NCBI GenBank assembly: GCA_963691815.1
Contig: OY829648.1
Coordinates: 11,365,746 to 11,429,745 of the forward strand
Direction: 5' to 3'
DNA from: Echiichthys vipera
Taxonomy: Eukaryota; Chordata; Actinopteri; Perciformes; Trachinidae
Length of the DNA stretch: 64,000 nucleotides
Shown in pieces: positions 47,765 through 58,600 of the stretch. Position numbers and translations under genes: made by a program. The notes below the pieces were generated by a model, which was not told where the DNA came from, made no database searches, and saw only the letters and a program-made list of their open reading frames with translations. Each line of letters begins with the position of its first letter. Positions within the stretch are counted from its first letter, which is position 1.

Positions 47765-49744
47765 TAGGTAGATATGGCTAACCGTGCTCTTGTCTGATAG
47801 GTTTTTTCCGGCTGTTTAGTCAATAGGCCCTTTCAAAGAAGACATTGAGTTGCCATAACATGGAAACCACAGGCGTTAGTAAAAACATTATTAAAGACTC
47901 TGTTGTATTTAAGTGTCACTGTAAGCCTATGTGACACGTATAAATGATACCAGGACCCTTGAGCAGCAAAATGGAGTCAAGCCATCATGAATTTTCAGTA
48001 TTCACACCTGTTCTTTCTACTTCAACGTCAAAACTTTTTTTCATTCACCAGTGAAAGATTACATTAATGAAACGTTATTAAAATGCATATTTCAATTAAA
48101 GGACCTATCAGCAAAAAATTAAGAATATCACGTTTTCATGAAAGTCTGACACATTACATATCTCAAATAAGGGCCAGGACTAAATGGAAAGATCAATGGA
48201 AATCAGAGTTTTAAAAAATCACCATTTTTCTTTTTTAATATGGGTATTTTATTTTGCAAACTGACAAATAGTCATAAGCACTATGTCACTTGTGCTTTGA
48301 TCATCTGTTGTTAGAATGCTAGAAATGAAATTGATTTTAATATGTGTAGTACAATCGCCAATTTGTAATTGGTAAATGTATTTAATGGGGCAATTTGAAA
48401 ACTGACTTTGTGCATGTGTGTGTGTATTTGTCATTGCTTCGGTCTCAGATCCTGAGGGATTTATGAACAATGTCAAGTTCTCTCTGAAGACCTGAGTCTC
48501 TTCACTGCCTCTTAAGGCTTAATGCTCCCTGACTGAGTGGCACAGCGAGAGCCACACACTCTCTCTCTATGTGCCACAGATAATGCTAAGAACAACCTCT
48601 CAATTCCAGCTCCCCTTCTTGCCTAATGTGCCCTCCTTCCTCTACCGCACGCACACGGCCATTTCCATTCAATGAGACAGCAGTGCAAACGTGGGCAATT
48701 GTAATGGAAAACACTAACATTGTCCCTAATGGTTTCCCATCCCAGGAGAGTTTTAAAACATATGTAAATTTATGTAAACCCAACAGAAACACATATTTAC
48801 AATAGCACAGGGTAATCACAATATGACGACATGGTGCGCTGGCCTTGTAGATGGAGAAGCCATGTGTCATTAGTCTCCTTTATCTCTTTTCTGTTTCCTG
48901 TTAAGGCATCAGTGCAACAATCACTCACAGTAAGAATGAAAATGATCTACGCTCATCTCTGGCACAGTGCTGGAGCGGGAGAGGTGGAGGATGATGAAGG
49001 TAAAGAAAGTGGTTTCATGCCCTCAACAGCTGCTGGATGCCTTGAAGGTGCACCACACTTTCTAAACTCAGTTTTTTAATTAACATGTTAATTGCACAGC
49101 TTTTAAGAGCTGTAAATATCAACTCAAACATGGTACATCACAAAATGCATCACAACATACGAGCAGAGGAAAGAACAAAGGATCACGTCATGGTGACAAT
49201 TTCAACCTCAACCTGGCAACAAATAACAACATTCAAACAAATAACAGCACAGTTTCTCTGCATGAAATCAGTTATTTTATTTTATTCTTAGTCATCACAT
49301 CGCAGAAAGCTGTCAGTTTTTTTAAAGAGACAAACATTATTAAGGTGAAAACAATATTTTCCATATTCATTAGAAATACAAAATTTCAACATTTTCCTTA
49401 TGTGATTGCGGTGCTTCTTTGCCCTAATGGTGTGAATTCAATTTATTCTAAAGCATGTAGTTCCTGTTCACGTTATATTGCAGGAAATATTAAAGAAATG
49501 CCAACGTTGGGAAAACAGATCTTGGCCAATTTTACACCTGCTAATAGGTCAAAATAAGGTGAAAACAAAACAAAACAAAACATAAAGACACATTTGTCAA
49601 TTTCAATTAGAACCTTCATTTTAAAGCAAAATGTTTAATAGAAGCAAAACATAAGCTTATGTGATCAGTACAATACAAATTCAAGTGTTGAATTCCTGTG
49701 GTTAGTGCTTGAAGTCAGTAAACATTACAATCCACATTTTCAGT

Positions 49745-50009
49745 TAACTTTTATGAAATCTTTATTTATTACGGCCCTAAAAAGCCAAAGAGCAGAACAT
49801 GCCTGAGTTCATCCTTAGTGAAACACAAAATATTAAAAAGACTTTCAAATACTCAACTTCCTTTTCTTAAGCAAAATTACTTGTGTTAACTTTTACTACA
49901 TTCATTCATTTTGTTTTAATGGGGTCAATGGGGTGTTTTTTGTGTTTTACATTCACTGGGTGTATTCAAAACATATTTCACCTGAAGCCCCACGTGTGGC
50001 CTACAGCCC
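49745..50009 (-). other. faah: faah 3' UTR and poly(A) signal
   Basis: On the - strand two overlapping AATAAA hexamers (49770-49765 and 49766-49761) lie about 240 bases after the TAA stop, followed by a GT-rich stretch around 49740-49720. This predicts a short 3' UTR of roughly 260 bases. The faah end faces the dmbx1 end, about 7.8 kb away. Confidence 0.6.
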
Positions 50010-53000
50010 TTAGTTTCTGCTCTGTTTGACTAGTTGTTCCACCTCCCTCATGAAGCGCAGGCAGAGCTCGTCCTGCCACGGCAGGGCGACACACTGCACC
50101 GCCACAGGCAGACCCTCACCACCAGACACAGCCTAAACACAAAACACAACATCCAGTCTGTCAAAAGTCGGCAACCAGAACCACCACAGTCTTTTGACTC
50201 CACCTACTGACCAACTGTGGAACTACTGTTTTCAAAGATGAACTGCCTATGGGGAATGTAACAGGACCTGACATTCAAGTTTCACTAAAAGGAACATAAG
50301 TGCAGGGGCAGGGCCAGAGGGATGGCATGTGCCCCCACTGGAATCTGACTGGCCGCCTCTGGTACCAACCATACCAGTCTGGAGGTGATAGGTAGATGGC
50401 GTGTTAGTGTCCTTTATGTATTACTGAGTATCCCTTTAAGTTGAATGGAACTGAGAAAAACAGCCTCAAAACTACCATCCGTCAAACCTGGCGTAAAAAA
50501 CACATTACAGCTTCCAGAAAAAAATAAAAACCTAAAAGCTTCACAAAGGTAGTATTTATAAGTAGTTGTATTACATCATTTGTTATCAGTCATCTCTCAC
50601 TGACACGTCTCTCTTACCTGTTTGAAGAGCTTGTCCCAGGGGTCCTGATAAACGCCCTTATAGTGCCTGAGTTCCTCCTCATCCTCTGCTGTCACCGTGG
50701 TAACAGGAACAACACCGGCGGGAAAGTTCAGGAGATTGTAAAGTATTGTGTAAGAGAGAGCAGCTGGAAGGAAATAAAATGGAAACAGGTTATTTACTGT
50801 GTTACACTGGGTTTTAAAGTACTAATACTGCTGCTGCTCTGGGAGGCAATCATGAGTATGATGTGGGGAAATTGCTCCAAACACCTCAAGAACACCTCTG
50901 ACCAATATTAATAAAATCTTAACAGATGGATGGATGGATGGACACTGTTATATCTTGTACCTCTCTCTAATCATTCACAATGCTTTTTCAGGGATCACAC
51001 ACAGAAACTGTTTTCGGTGTACCGTACTGGTAAGTCTGCCGCAGTAGAGGAAGTTGTAGGCTGGTCCAAGCATCGGGCTAAGCAGCACGTCTATGTTGCA
51101 TCTTCTCCACTCTGCTATCGTTTCCTGAATGTACTCCTTATAAAGCACACAAGATGATTCAATGTCTTCTGTATGCATTGATGCCTGAACAAGCATCATT
51201 ATCTGACATCTTACAGTACCTCAACAGCAGTATGCTGCTTCCACAGGTCTTGAACCGATCTAAAATCAAAGCAGAGGAAGAGCATGGTTTGACACTTTGC
51301 CCATTATGTGTTGCAATGTGTTTGAGTAACCTCAGAATTGCCTTCTCACCGTTCTCCGCACAACGCACTTAAGACCGCAGAAGCACGAGGATACTGGAAA
51401 AAGACATAAAAACACACTTTGATTATAGTATAGTAGTAAAATCACACAGTAATATTAAACCAATACCATACTCGACATCACGGAGGAAGAATTATTTTAT
51501 ATCTTATATGCATGTCTATCACAGAAGGAGAGAACTGACCAGGGGTTTCACGAGGAATGAGAGGGTTTTCTTCAACCACTTGGGAAGATAGTAAGGTAAA
51601 ACCTGTGCTCTGAGAGCGGCGTCCAGAGGCCCCCCCTCCCTAAAACAGAAACAAGAAGAGATCACAATTCACACAACAGAACAGTCTGTTCTTGGGATTG
51701 TAATATGGTTCAATGAAATAGATAGACAGGTATGATAAAGTTACAGCACGGACCTAAATGCTAGATTAACATCACCGCGGTCACACAATGTTAATAATGC
51801 TGATCTTTATCCGGTATTTTTACCATGTTCTCCATGTTGGTTTAGCATGTTAGCATTCAGCAAGCTAAAGTGGTCATATAGCATAAACTTTACTGTTTTA
51901 TGCCATAAACGAAAGGTCAAAAAGTAATCATTATCATCTTCAATCGCTTGTTCCTAACGGGGCACATAGAGACAAACAGAGAAAGGCAACCATTCACACT
52001 CACATTCATACCTACGGGCAAGTTACAGTCATCCATCAACCTAGCACGTGCATGTCTTTGGACTGTGGGAGGAAGCCGGAGAGCCCGGAGAGAACCCACA
52101 CAGACACAGGGAGAACATGGGGCGACAGTGCTAACCACCACACCACCGTGTCGCACAGGTTAAAAATGCGACCTGATGATGGTGCTGGATGAAAAGTTAG
52201 GCGCCAAAGTCATTACAATTCACGAGGAACACGCAGTAAATGTCTGTACCAAGTTTCATGGCAATCCATCTTATAGTTGTCGAGGCATTTTCACTCAAAA
52301 GCACGAATCAGTCAAGTCAGTAGGATTCATCCTCTGTGCAGTATGGATATTTACAAATCATGTGATAGTTGTTGAGATATTTCAGTATGGACCAAAGGAG
52401 TGGAGGGATGGTATGAGAAAAATAATGTGTTTTTTTAAACAATAAAGTTTGTAAACATGTTCTAGTAGAAACCCAAAATAATAGTGGGAAACTGAAAATT
52501 AGCATATAAACAACAGACATCTTAAAGGGAACGTCCACTCACAGTTTTTGAAGCAGAGTGGTACCTCCGTCTCCTAGGATACCCTTTACAATCAGTTCAT
52601 GCATAACATGACTGATCTTCGCAGGACTGTAGGGCACCAACTGCAGGCACAAATGACACAGGGTTACAAAAGTTAGTGCATTAACAATAAATAGCACCTA
52701 TTTTATGTGGCTGTGGATCCTGTGAGTATCTGTGAGTGGTGTGGTCTTACAGTGTGCCCCGCTTGCTCTAACAGAGCTTTGACCTCTCTGACGCCTCGGG
52801 CCATGCTTGGAGACGGTTCTAAGTAGCCGTCATTTACCAAGTAACCGATCCTGAGAGGTCCGGAGCTCTCGTACACCTAAGGACAAGACATTTTAATTTG
52901 TCATTTAGTAGACATTTTAGTAGAAACACCTAAATAGTTTCATTTTTGGCACATTTGTTTTTTTTTTGTTTACTGTGCCTTAATAAAAGCTTACTTAATT

Positions 53001-56000
53001 CTTCTTTTATTAAGGCACAGTAAAGGAATGGGAAAACTGCTACGGACAGTGGTAGTAGGTTTAATTTGTTAATTTTCTACTCATTTAAACCCTTCATGGT
53101 CAGAGTGTCCACAAAGTCAGTGCTTTGCTCACTGTCAGAGGGTCGGATTCAGGACCTTTGATGATAAAATATCAATTCAAACATGAATAATAAAGTGCCT
53201 TTAAGTTGCCGTGACATCAACTCATTATCGTCACTGCAGAGCGCATTCCCCCAGAGTGAACATTTAGCAAACAACAAGCAGCAAACCACAAGGGTCGGTT
53301 ATTTAAGGCTCTTTCCTCACTCACTGTGCAAGGCAGACACAATACTTTGAACCACAAACATCTTTTGGCAGCTATAAAGGAATATCTGACAAGACATTTT
53401 TGATTCTGACCAAAAAAAAAATTGGTGCGAGGAGTCATTCCAGATTTCACAGCAGTATGGTCTCAATGTTTCAACTGTGTGTCCATAAAGTGATATGTGC
53501 AGAGATCTGTTAGCCAAGCTTAGCACAAGAACAGCCTCCACTCTCCTCTGAATGCTTTCCACAAGATTTTGGAACCTGTCTGCATGAACCTGTTCCCATT
53601 CAGAGCATTAGTGAGGTTGTTTACTGAAGTCAGGTGATGATGTGCCAGTTTGACTCAAAGTGTTTGCTGGGGTTGAGGTCAAGGCTCTATGTAGGCCAGT
53701 AAAGTTCTCTTTCACAGTGAACTTGGCTTTGCGCATAGGGGCATTGTGATATTTAACGCCACTGCTTAAGACATGTATGCTATAACTTTACCCTTCAACA
53801 TTTGGCAAATACACTTATCTGCTTTTGTGCCGAGAGTTAGATGAGAAGATTGATACCATTGCAACTGTGTACAAATGATAAACGGTAGCCAGCAGCCAGT
53901 AGGCATAAAGACAGGAAAGAGGTAGCCTGGCTCTGTCCATAGGTAACAAAGTCGTCTTAGCCCTAGCTCACTAATTCACATATAACACAAAACACAACGT
54001 TTTATGGGAGATGATGTTCCGGTCAGTCCAGACCTTTGAATCCGCCCGATTCAGTCTGATACCAGGTAAAGAAGCAACTGGTCCAAGCCAAGAAATATGC
54101 TGGTAAATAATTCCCTGTAAAACATTTATTTTTTACAGTGGACACACCTGCATATTAAAAGGTATGGGTGGAACAGTGGGGTCCAAAGCAAACATGTGGT
54201 CACAGAGCAGAGCCTGCATGCACAGAGCCAGGCTTTCCACATCCCTCGCCATGGGTCCAGCACTTGACAGCACTAATTTAAAAAGGAACATAAAAAAAGT
54301 CAGCAGGTTTTTCATACAACACGTGTCGTATATAGGCAATGAAGATGCCACTGTAACTTACCGGATTTTTGCCCTCGACAAATGGGGCTCAAACCCTGTA
54401 TACTGATTAAGACCAAAATAAATACAACATAAAAACAAAACAATGATTAGCATGTAGCACAAAGTGTTCTGATAGTACAATGATTATTAAAAACTGACTG
54501 AAGCAGATACGCTCATCAAAGTCAACCCGGTGTTGGCTTTGAGCCACAGCGTCAGCACAAAGTGCCCCGCTTGTAACGTGATTGTCTCAAACTGGCTAAA
54601 CCAGAGACGCTCACCTTAGTCGACCTGCTGTTGGCTTTAAGCCACAGATCCCACAGAATGAGGCAGGAATACGGATGCTACCCCCTATATCGCTGCCTAA
54701 ACCGAGCAGGGAGCCCCCTCCTCCAATGAGAGCACCCTCCCCACCGGAGGAACCTCCGCTGGTCTTCTGGAGGTTGTGGGGGTTCACCGTCTGTCCATAG
54801 ATGATGTTTCCGCAGTCATAACTGGAGATAAAATAATAAAAAGAAAAACCAACGATAAGCACCGAGCACCATGGCCTTCGTACATGCATAAACAATATAC
54901 AGTATTACTCTTTGTGTTGGACAAATATAACTGCATGTGAGGACACTTTATTGTGTCAGGGCTTATCTTTGTGATTGAGAAATGATTTACTTTAACAGCG
55001 CTTGGGGCAAGTTGGTCTTCACAAAGGGAATAGCCCCCTGTCTCTTCAGAACTTCAACCAGCACGCTGTCCTTCGGGGCAGGTTTGTCCAGATTAATGAT
55101 CACACCGCAAGAAGAGTCATGATTCTAGTGCAGTAAAATTCACACAGGTAGAGAGAGAAGTGTTACTTTAGAGCACATCAAAGACATAAACCTGAGCAAT
55201 ATTGTGTGTGTGAGTGCGTACACATTAACCTGTCCACCAATAGATGTCCTGACCATGCTATCTGTCTCCAAGAAAAAGAACAAGCCGTCCCATACTGAAC
55301 ACATTGCTTCCAAAATCATTGATCTTCCAAACCCGAACCTCTCTGATTTCACTAACACAGCCATCACTCACATAACGAATGACCCTGGGCACCTTTAACC
55401 CATTTTTCACTCCTCTACCATCTGGCCGCAGATACAGGACACTGAGATGGAAAAAGGACAACATTTTGTCTCCTCTGTAGTGGTTCTATATTCCAGTGCT
55501 CACTAACACACTATGTACTCATGTTGCATGTTAATGTATCTATGCTCTGGAGGCACACACAATGTCTGTGGAAACACATTTCCCATTTGTCTAAGTCTAC
55601 GGATACAGGTAATACCAACTACGAAATACCTTGTATGCAAAGTTTTCTTTGATGCTAACTGGAACTCCATACAGGAGACCTCCCTTTTTGGAGGCAACAG
55701 TTTTCAGCTGGTCAAAACAATCCGACAAGACCCCCGTGCAGCAGTTCAGGTCTTTGTTTACATCCAGAGTCTGTGAGAAAAGAACAGACAGGTTCATTTT
55801 TATGCTTTTCCTCTAAAAGCCTGCTATGAAGAACATGAAAGTCAAGTAAGACGTGCAAGTAAATAGTTCAATATTTACTTAGTAACAATTCATGACATAC
55901 ACTTTGGGCCCAAATCCTTAAACAAATATATTCAGGTAAATGTCAAAGTTCTCTTGTAATGAGCCATAAGTCTCCCGTAGAGTTAAATCATGGGATTAAT

Positions 56001-56498
56001 ATATCATAGGATTAATACAGCAGCAGACAAATAGAGATATAGTTTAGTAATAGCGTCCTGAGCAGAGAATGAAGTCGATCTCCCTCTGTGTGGGTTGTAA
56101 TCCGAGTTGTTCTGTTATTGTTTTGGATGCATGTTAGTGCATGTGGCTGCGGTAAAACATCTGTATTTCACATATTGGGGAAGAGTCTGCGGGAGCTGTG
56201 TGGAGGCAATCCCAGTCCACTTTCCCCCCAGTATTTCACGTAGGCCTACAGATCCTTTAATGATTCATTTAGGATTTTGTGATGATAACCTTAAATTGGA
56301 ACATGGGAGCTGGTTGTTCTATGTTAGTATATAATTAAAAAAAATTGTGTTGAGTTTGCTTCTTAACCTTTTCCATGTAAGAGTAAAACACGTCCTCGGG
56401 GCTCAGGGACTCTTCTTGCAGCTTCTTGGTCAACTCAGACAGGGACAGGCCCAAGATGAGAGCGGAGTCAGTCAGTGGATGCTAGAGGACGCACACGC

Positions 56499-56592
<94 letters not shown>

Positions 56593-57812
56593 TAAGTTAC
56601 TACTCAATAATAATATAATTATTGAAAAGAACAGATTAAAGCCTCAACACAACCATGGTTCTCCCAAACAGCTGTTATTCCTTCACTCTCCTGAACCTGC
56701 AGGTCTTCAGGTCTATTTCACCCAACACAGCCAAAGTTCAGTAACTAACTATGAAATACTTTAGACAATGAAAAAATATATATATATTTAAAATGTCTTT
56801 ACTCTCCCGACAAATGAGTAGTTGACACATCTATAATGAATGATTAATAATGGTTTACCGGTTTGACATGGTCTAATTTCTATCCAAATGAATCCTGACC
56901 TCCATAGCTTCAAGACCCAAACTGTACAAACTCATGTTATTGGCGATTTCGGGCACGTGTCAAAGGCCACCACCCTGTATTGTGCAGTAAGGATCAATAA
57001 TATAAATGGACCAAGGTGTAGACTTTAAAAAGCAGCATGTTATTGGAGAGCTCATGTGCTATGGCAGATCATTATGTCTGTGGTGAAAACAGGAAATTAC
57101 ATAATTAATCCAGATTATAGGCCTATTACCATTTCCCAAAGCTCAAATATGTGCATTAACAGCAAAAGTAATGCATGTCACATACTTTATAATGTAGGGC
57201 TATATATCAAAATCACATGCTTTAACATGGCTGCCAATCCAACTGTCTGATATATTTTTAACAAATATGAGTTGTGCTGTTTACGTGATGTTTTGGTGTG
57301 GTTTGGACAACAGATGCAGATTAGCTGCGAGATAACTCTGGTATGTTTACGTTCAGTCTAACTGTGCACTTAATAAATAAACAATTTATTAAACATAAAC
57401 GTCTTGTTGTATGTATTTTGTCTACTGTTATTGTTGCCATGCAATGCTGTAGGCCTGTGTTGTGTTTGCCCTCTACTGAAGATCAAATGTCCCCCTCGAG
57501 GAACAATCAAAATCTGACCTGAGAGTAAAAACCATGCAGGTACGTTTAGTGAGTTTTAACTTTCCTTTCAAAGGAAAGTTAAATCTCAACTCTCACCGAC
57601 TTCTTGTACTGAAGCACAGCCTGCTCAGCCCGCTGCAGGCTCACGGTCCTCCGGTTCCTGGCTCTTTGGATCTTTTCCTTGGTCTCTTGGTGGCTGTAGA
57701 CCTTCCGGACCAGCACCACCAGAGCACCCACACCGAGGGCCGCACCCGTCACTAGTGCCGCGGCCCGGTTGTCAAGCTCCATTCCCTGAAGAAACTCTCT
57801 TGCGTTCTCCAT
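50010..57812 (-). CDS. faah: Fatty acid amide hydrolase 1 (integral membrane serine hydrolase)
   Basis: Fifteen coding exons on the - strand: 57812-57597, 56481-56368, 55770-55630, 55124-54991, 54821-54615, 54402-54362, 54272-54148, 52876-52751, 52640-52543, 51639-51540, 51393-51350, 51259-51220, 51136-51028, 50763-50618, 50132-50010. Every junction is GT-AG and every phase fits, giving 1764 nt, 587 residues and TAA. Human FAAH has 579 residues, also in 15 exons. FAAH hydrolyses anandamide and other fatty acid amides at the ER membrane. A hydrophobic anchor lies at residues 17-35. The amidase signature GGSSGGEGALIGGGGS starts at 224. The catalytic triad is Lys151 (GVPVSIKE), Ser226 and Ser250 (DIGGSIR), matching human Lys142, Ser217 and Ser241 with a constant offset of nine. 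The membrane-cap region is about 415-445, and the C-terminus keeps GLPVAVQCVALPWQDELCLRFMREVE. The shortest exons (41, 44, 40 nt) are placed by phase and family similarity. No frameshift or lost catalytic residue. Confidence 0.96.
51735..52445 (-). repeat. Interspersed repeat, family 4, copy B, interrupted
   Basis: The part at 52157-52445 ('gccaaagtcattacaattca', 'catggcaatccatcttatag', 'agatatttcagtatggacca') and the part at 51735-51930 ('ccatgttctccatgttggtt', 'agcatgttagcattcagc') are the reverse complement of the family 4 order. They are separated by the family 2 element at 51931-52156, so this copy is older than that insertion. Inside faah intron 9. Confidence 0.55.
51931..52156 (-). mobile_element. 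SINE-like repeat, family 2, copy B, in faah intron 9
   Basis: The reverse complement gives a head ending in 'ggtggttagcactgtcgccc' and shares 'cccacagtccaaagacatgc' with copy A at 2431-2764. It lacks the B-box segment and part of the 3' body. It lies within another repeat (51735-52445) and in the same orientation as faah. Confidence 0.7.
52969..53024. repeat. Perfect 21-bp inverted repeat (hairpin) in faah intron 7
   Basis: The left arm is 52969-52989 and the right arm 53004-53024; all 21 bases pair, around a 14-base loop. It could be the pair of ends of a lost small element or a snap-back duplication. It begins 93 bases upstream of faah exon 8 in transcript order. Confidence 0.9.
53795..54010 (+). 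repeat. Interspersed repeat, family 3, copy C, in faah intron 7
   Basis: It carries 'ccgagagttagatgagaaga', 'gccagcagccagtaggcata' and 'gcctggctctgtccataggt'. It is antisense to faah and about 140 bases past the end of exon 7. Confidence 0.6.
54491..54549 (-). repeat. Degenerate copy of the faah exon 5 / donor junction
   Basis: This stretch aligns without gaps to 54589-54647, the 3' end of faah exon 5 plus its donor, with 48 of 59 bases equal and an offset of 98 bases. In the copy the donor GTGAGC reads ATGAGC and the frame meets a TGA, so it cannot act as an exon end. Confidence 0.8.
55235..55460 (+). pseudogene. Remnant of a LINE reverse-transcriptase ORF (C-terminal end), in faah intron 3
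   Basis: On the + strand the peptides ITNDPGHL and NPFFTPLPSGRRYRTLRW follow each other in two frames about one residue apart. The second contains the LPSGRRYR motif found near the C-terminus of non-LTR retrotransposon ORF2 proteins in fish. The frame break and missing upstream domains show a dead fragment. It is antisense to faah. Confidence 0.45.
56491..56590. repeat. (CA)n microsatellite abutting the faah exon 2 acceptor
   Basis: Pure CA on the + strand from about 56503 to 56590, with GC interruptions down to 56491. On the faah strand this is (TG)n, followed only by CGTCCTCTAG before exon 2 (acceptor 56483-56482), so the pyrimidine tract is just five bases. Confidence 0.95.
57466..57479 (-). 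promoter_or_regulatory. CTCF-like motif in faah intron 1
   Basis: On the - strand TCAGTAGAGGGCAA agrees with the CTCF core at 12 of 14 positions. It points away from the motif at 58037-58050. Confidence 0.4.
57555..57583. repeat. 29-bp palindrome next to the faah exon 1 donor
   Basis: Arms of 14 bases pair perfectly around the single base at 57569. On the faah transcript the hairpin begins 13 bases after the exon 1/intron 1 junction (donor at 57596-57595). Confidence 0.9.
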
Positions 57813-57960
57813 GACTTCCCCGTGTTTGTCTCCTCAAGCAGGAAGATGATGTGCGGTGGTGGACTGAAGCCAAAACTCGTGTTGCATCATGTTAGGGAAA
57901 CTGTGTGAATGACTTGGGCGCGGTTAACGCGCTGGGTTACTGTGCAGAGTCAATAAAAGA
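57813..57960 (-). promoter_or_regulatory. faah: Probable faah 5' UTR and promoter region
   Basis: The start codon (57812-57810 on the - strand) has G at -3 and G at +4 and is the first in-frame Met before the membrane anchor. The 150 bases upstream include a GC-rich word with cgcgttaaccgcgcccaa (about 57919-57936). No TATA box is clear. The transcription start is not determined. Confidence 0.35.
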
Positions 57961-58036
57961 TTAGTTCGCTCAAACTACCGCCATTGAACCCGGCTGGCAG
58001 CTTTCTGGATAAAGCAATAACACCTGCAAAGTAGCG

Positions 58037-58050
58037 ACAGTAGAGGGCGC
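58037..58050 (+). promoter_or_regulatory. CTCF-like motif upstream of faah
   Basis: ACAGTAGAGGGCGC agrees with the CTCF core CCASYAGRKGGCRS at 13 of 14 positions. It lies about 225 bases upstream of the faah start codon. Motif match only; occupancy unknown. Confidence 0.45.
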
Positions 58051-58157
58051 CAGTGCCGCCTGAGAGACTGTATCTGAACAAACAGTTCACAGTAAAGGCA
58101 TGGGGGCAGCAGATGTACGGGGGTACATGTCCCATGTATGTATCTGTGTGTAATGGT

Positions 58158-58600
58158 ATTTCATCTATTTTTTAGTAATTTTGCATCTTTTTGTGGTGGT
58201 TTCCCATCCAATTTTAGTCATTTTGCATCTTTTTACTGTGGTTTTGCATCTATTTTTAGTCATTTTGCATCTTTTTACTGTGGTTTTGCATCTATTTTTA
58301 GTCATTTTGCATCTTTTTTTGGTGGTTTCTCATTCAATTTTAGTCATTTTGCATCTTTTTATTGTGGTTTTGTATCTATTTTTAGTAATTTTGCATCTTG
58401 TTTTGGTGGTTTTCCATCTATTTGTATTCATTTTGCAGTGGTTTTCCATCTATTTGTAGTGATTTAGCATCTTTTTGTGGTGGTTTTCCACCTATTTTTA
58501 AGTAATGTTTGCATCTTTTTCCGGTGGTTTCATCTACTTTTAGTCATTATGCATCTTTTTGTGGTGGTTTTGCATCCCCATAGTATTTATTTGTCTCTTT
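58158..58600. repeat. 42-bp minisatellite between faah and uqcrh
   Basis: The word ag(t)(c/a)att begins at 58174, 58216, 58258, 58300, 58342, 58384 and 58426, an exact 42-base step, then at 58458, 58501 and 58542 after small indels. Each unit has the form 'ttttgcatct' ... 'ttttgcatcta'/'ttttccatcta'. There are about ten imperfect units. Because 42 is a multiple of three, two frames on the + strand stay open for about 100 codons; these are not taken as genes. Confidence 0.9.

Larger units (their letters stand above)
41946..49744. other. Interval between converging dmbx1 and faah
   Basis: No gene seen. It holds a GT and a CAG microsatellite and family 5 repeat copy B. Around 44590-44840, words such as CACATATGA and CACATGT recur in an AT-rich stretch that may be a worn DNA element. 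The 46690-47260 stretch reads like an old repeat, but I see only one copy here. Confidence 0.45.

Noticed and set aside
58138..58467. 109-codon ORF with a 14-residue repeat
   Set aside because: Produced by the 42-bp minisatellite, whose period is a multiple of three; two overlapping frames are open, as expected for a non-coding array.
58158..58600. CRISPR-like direct repeats
   Set aside because: The units adjoin without unique spacers and the host is a vertebrate; it is a minisatellite.
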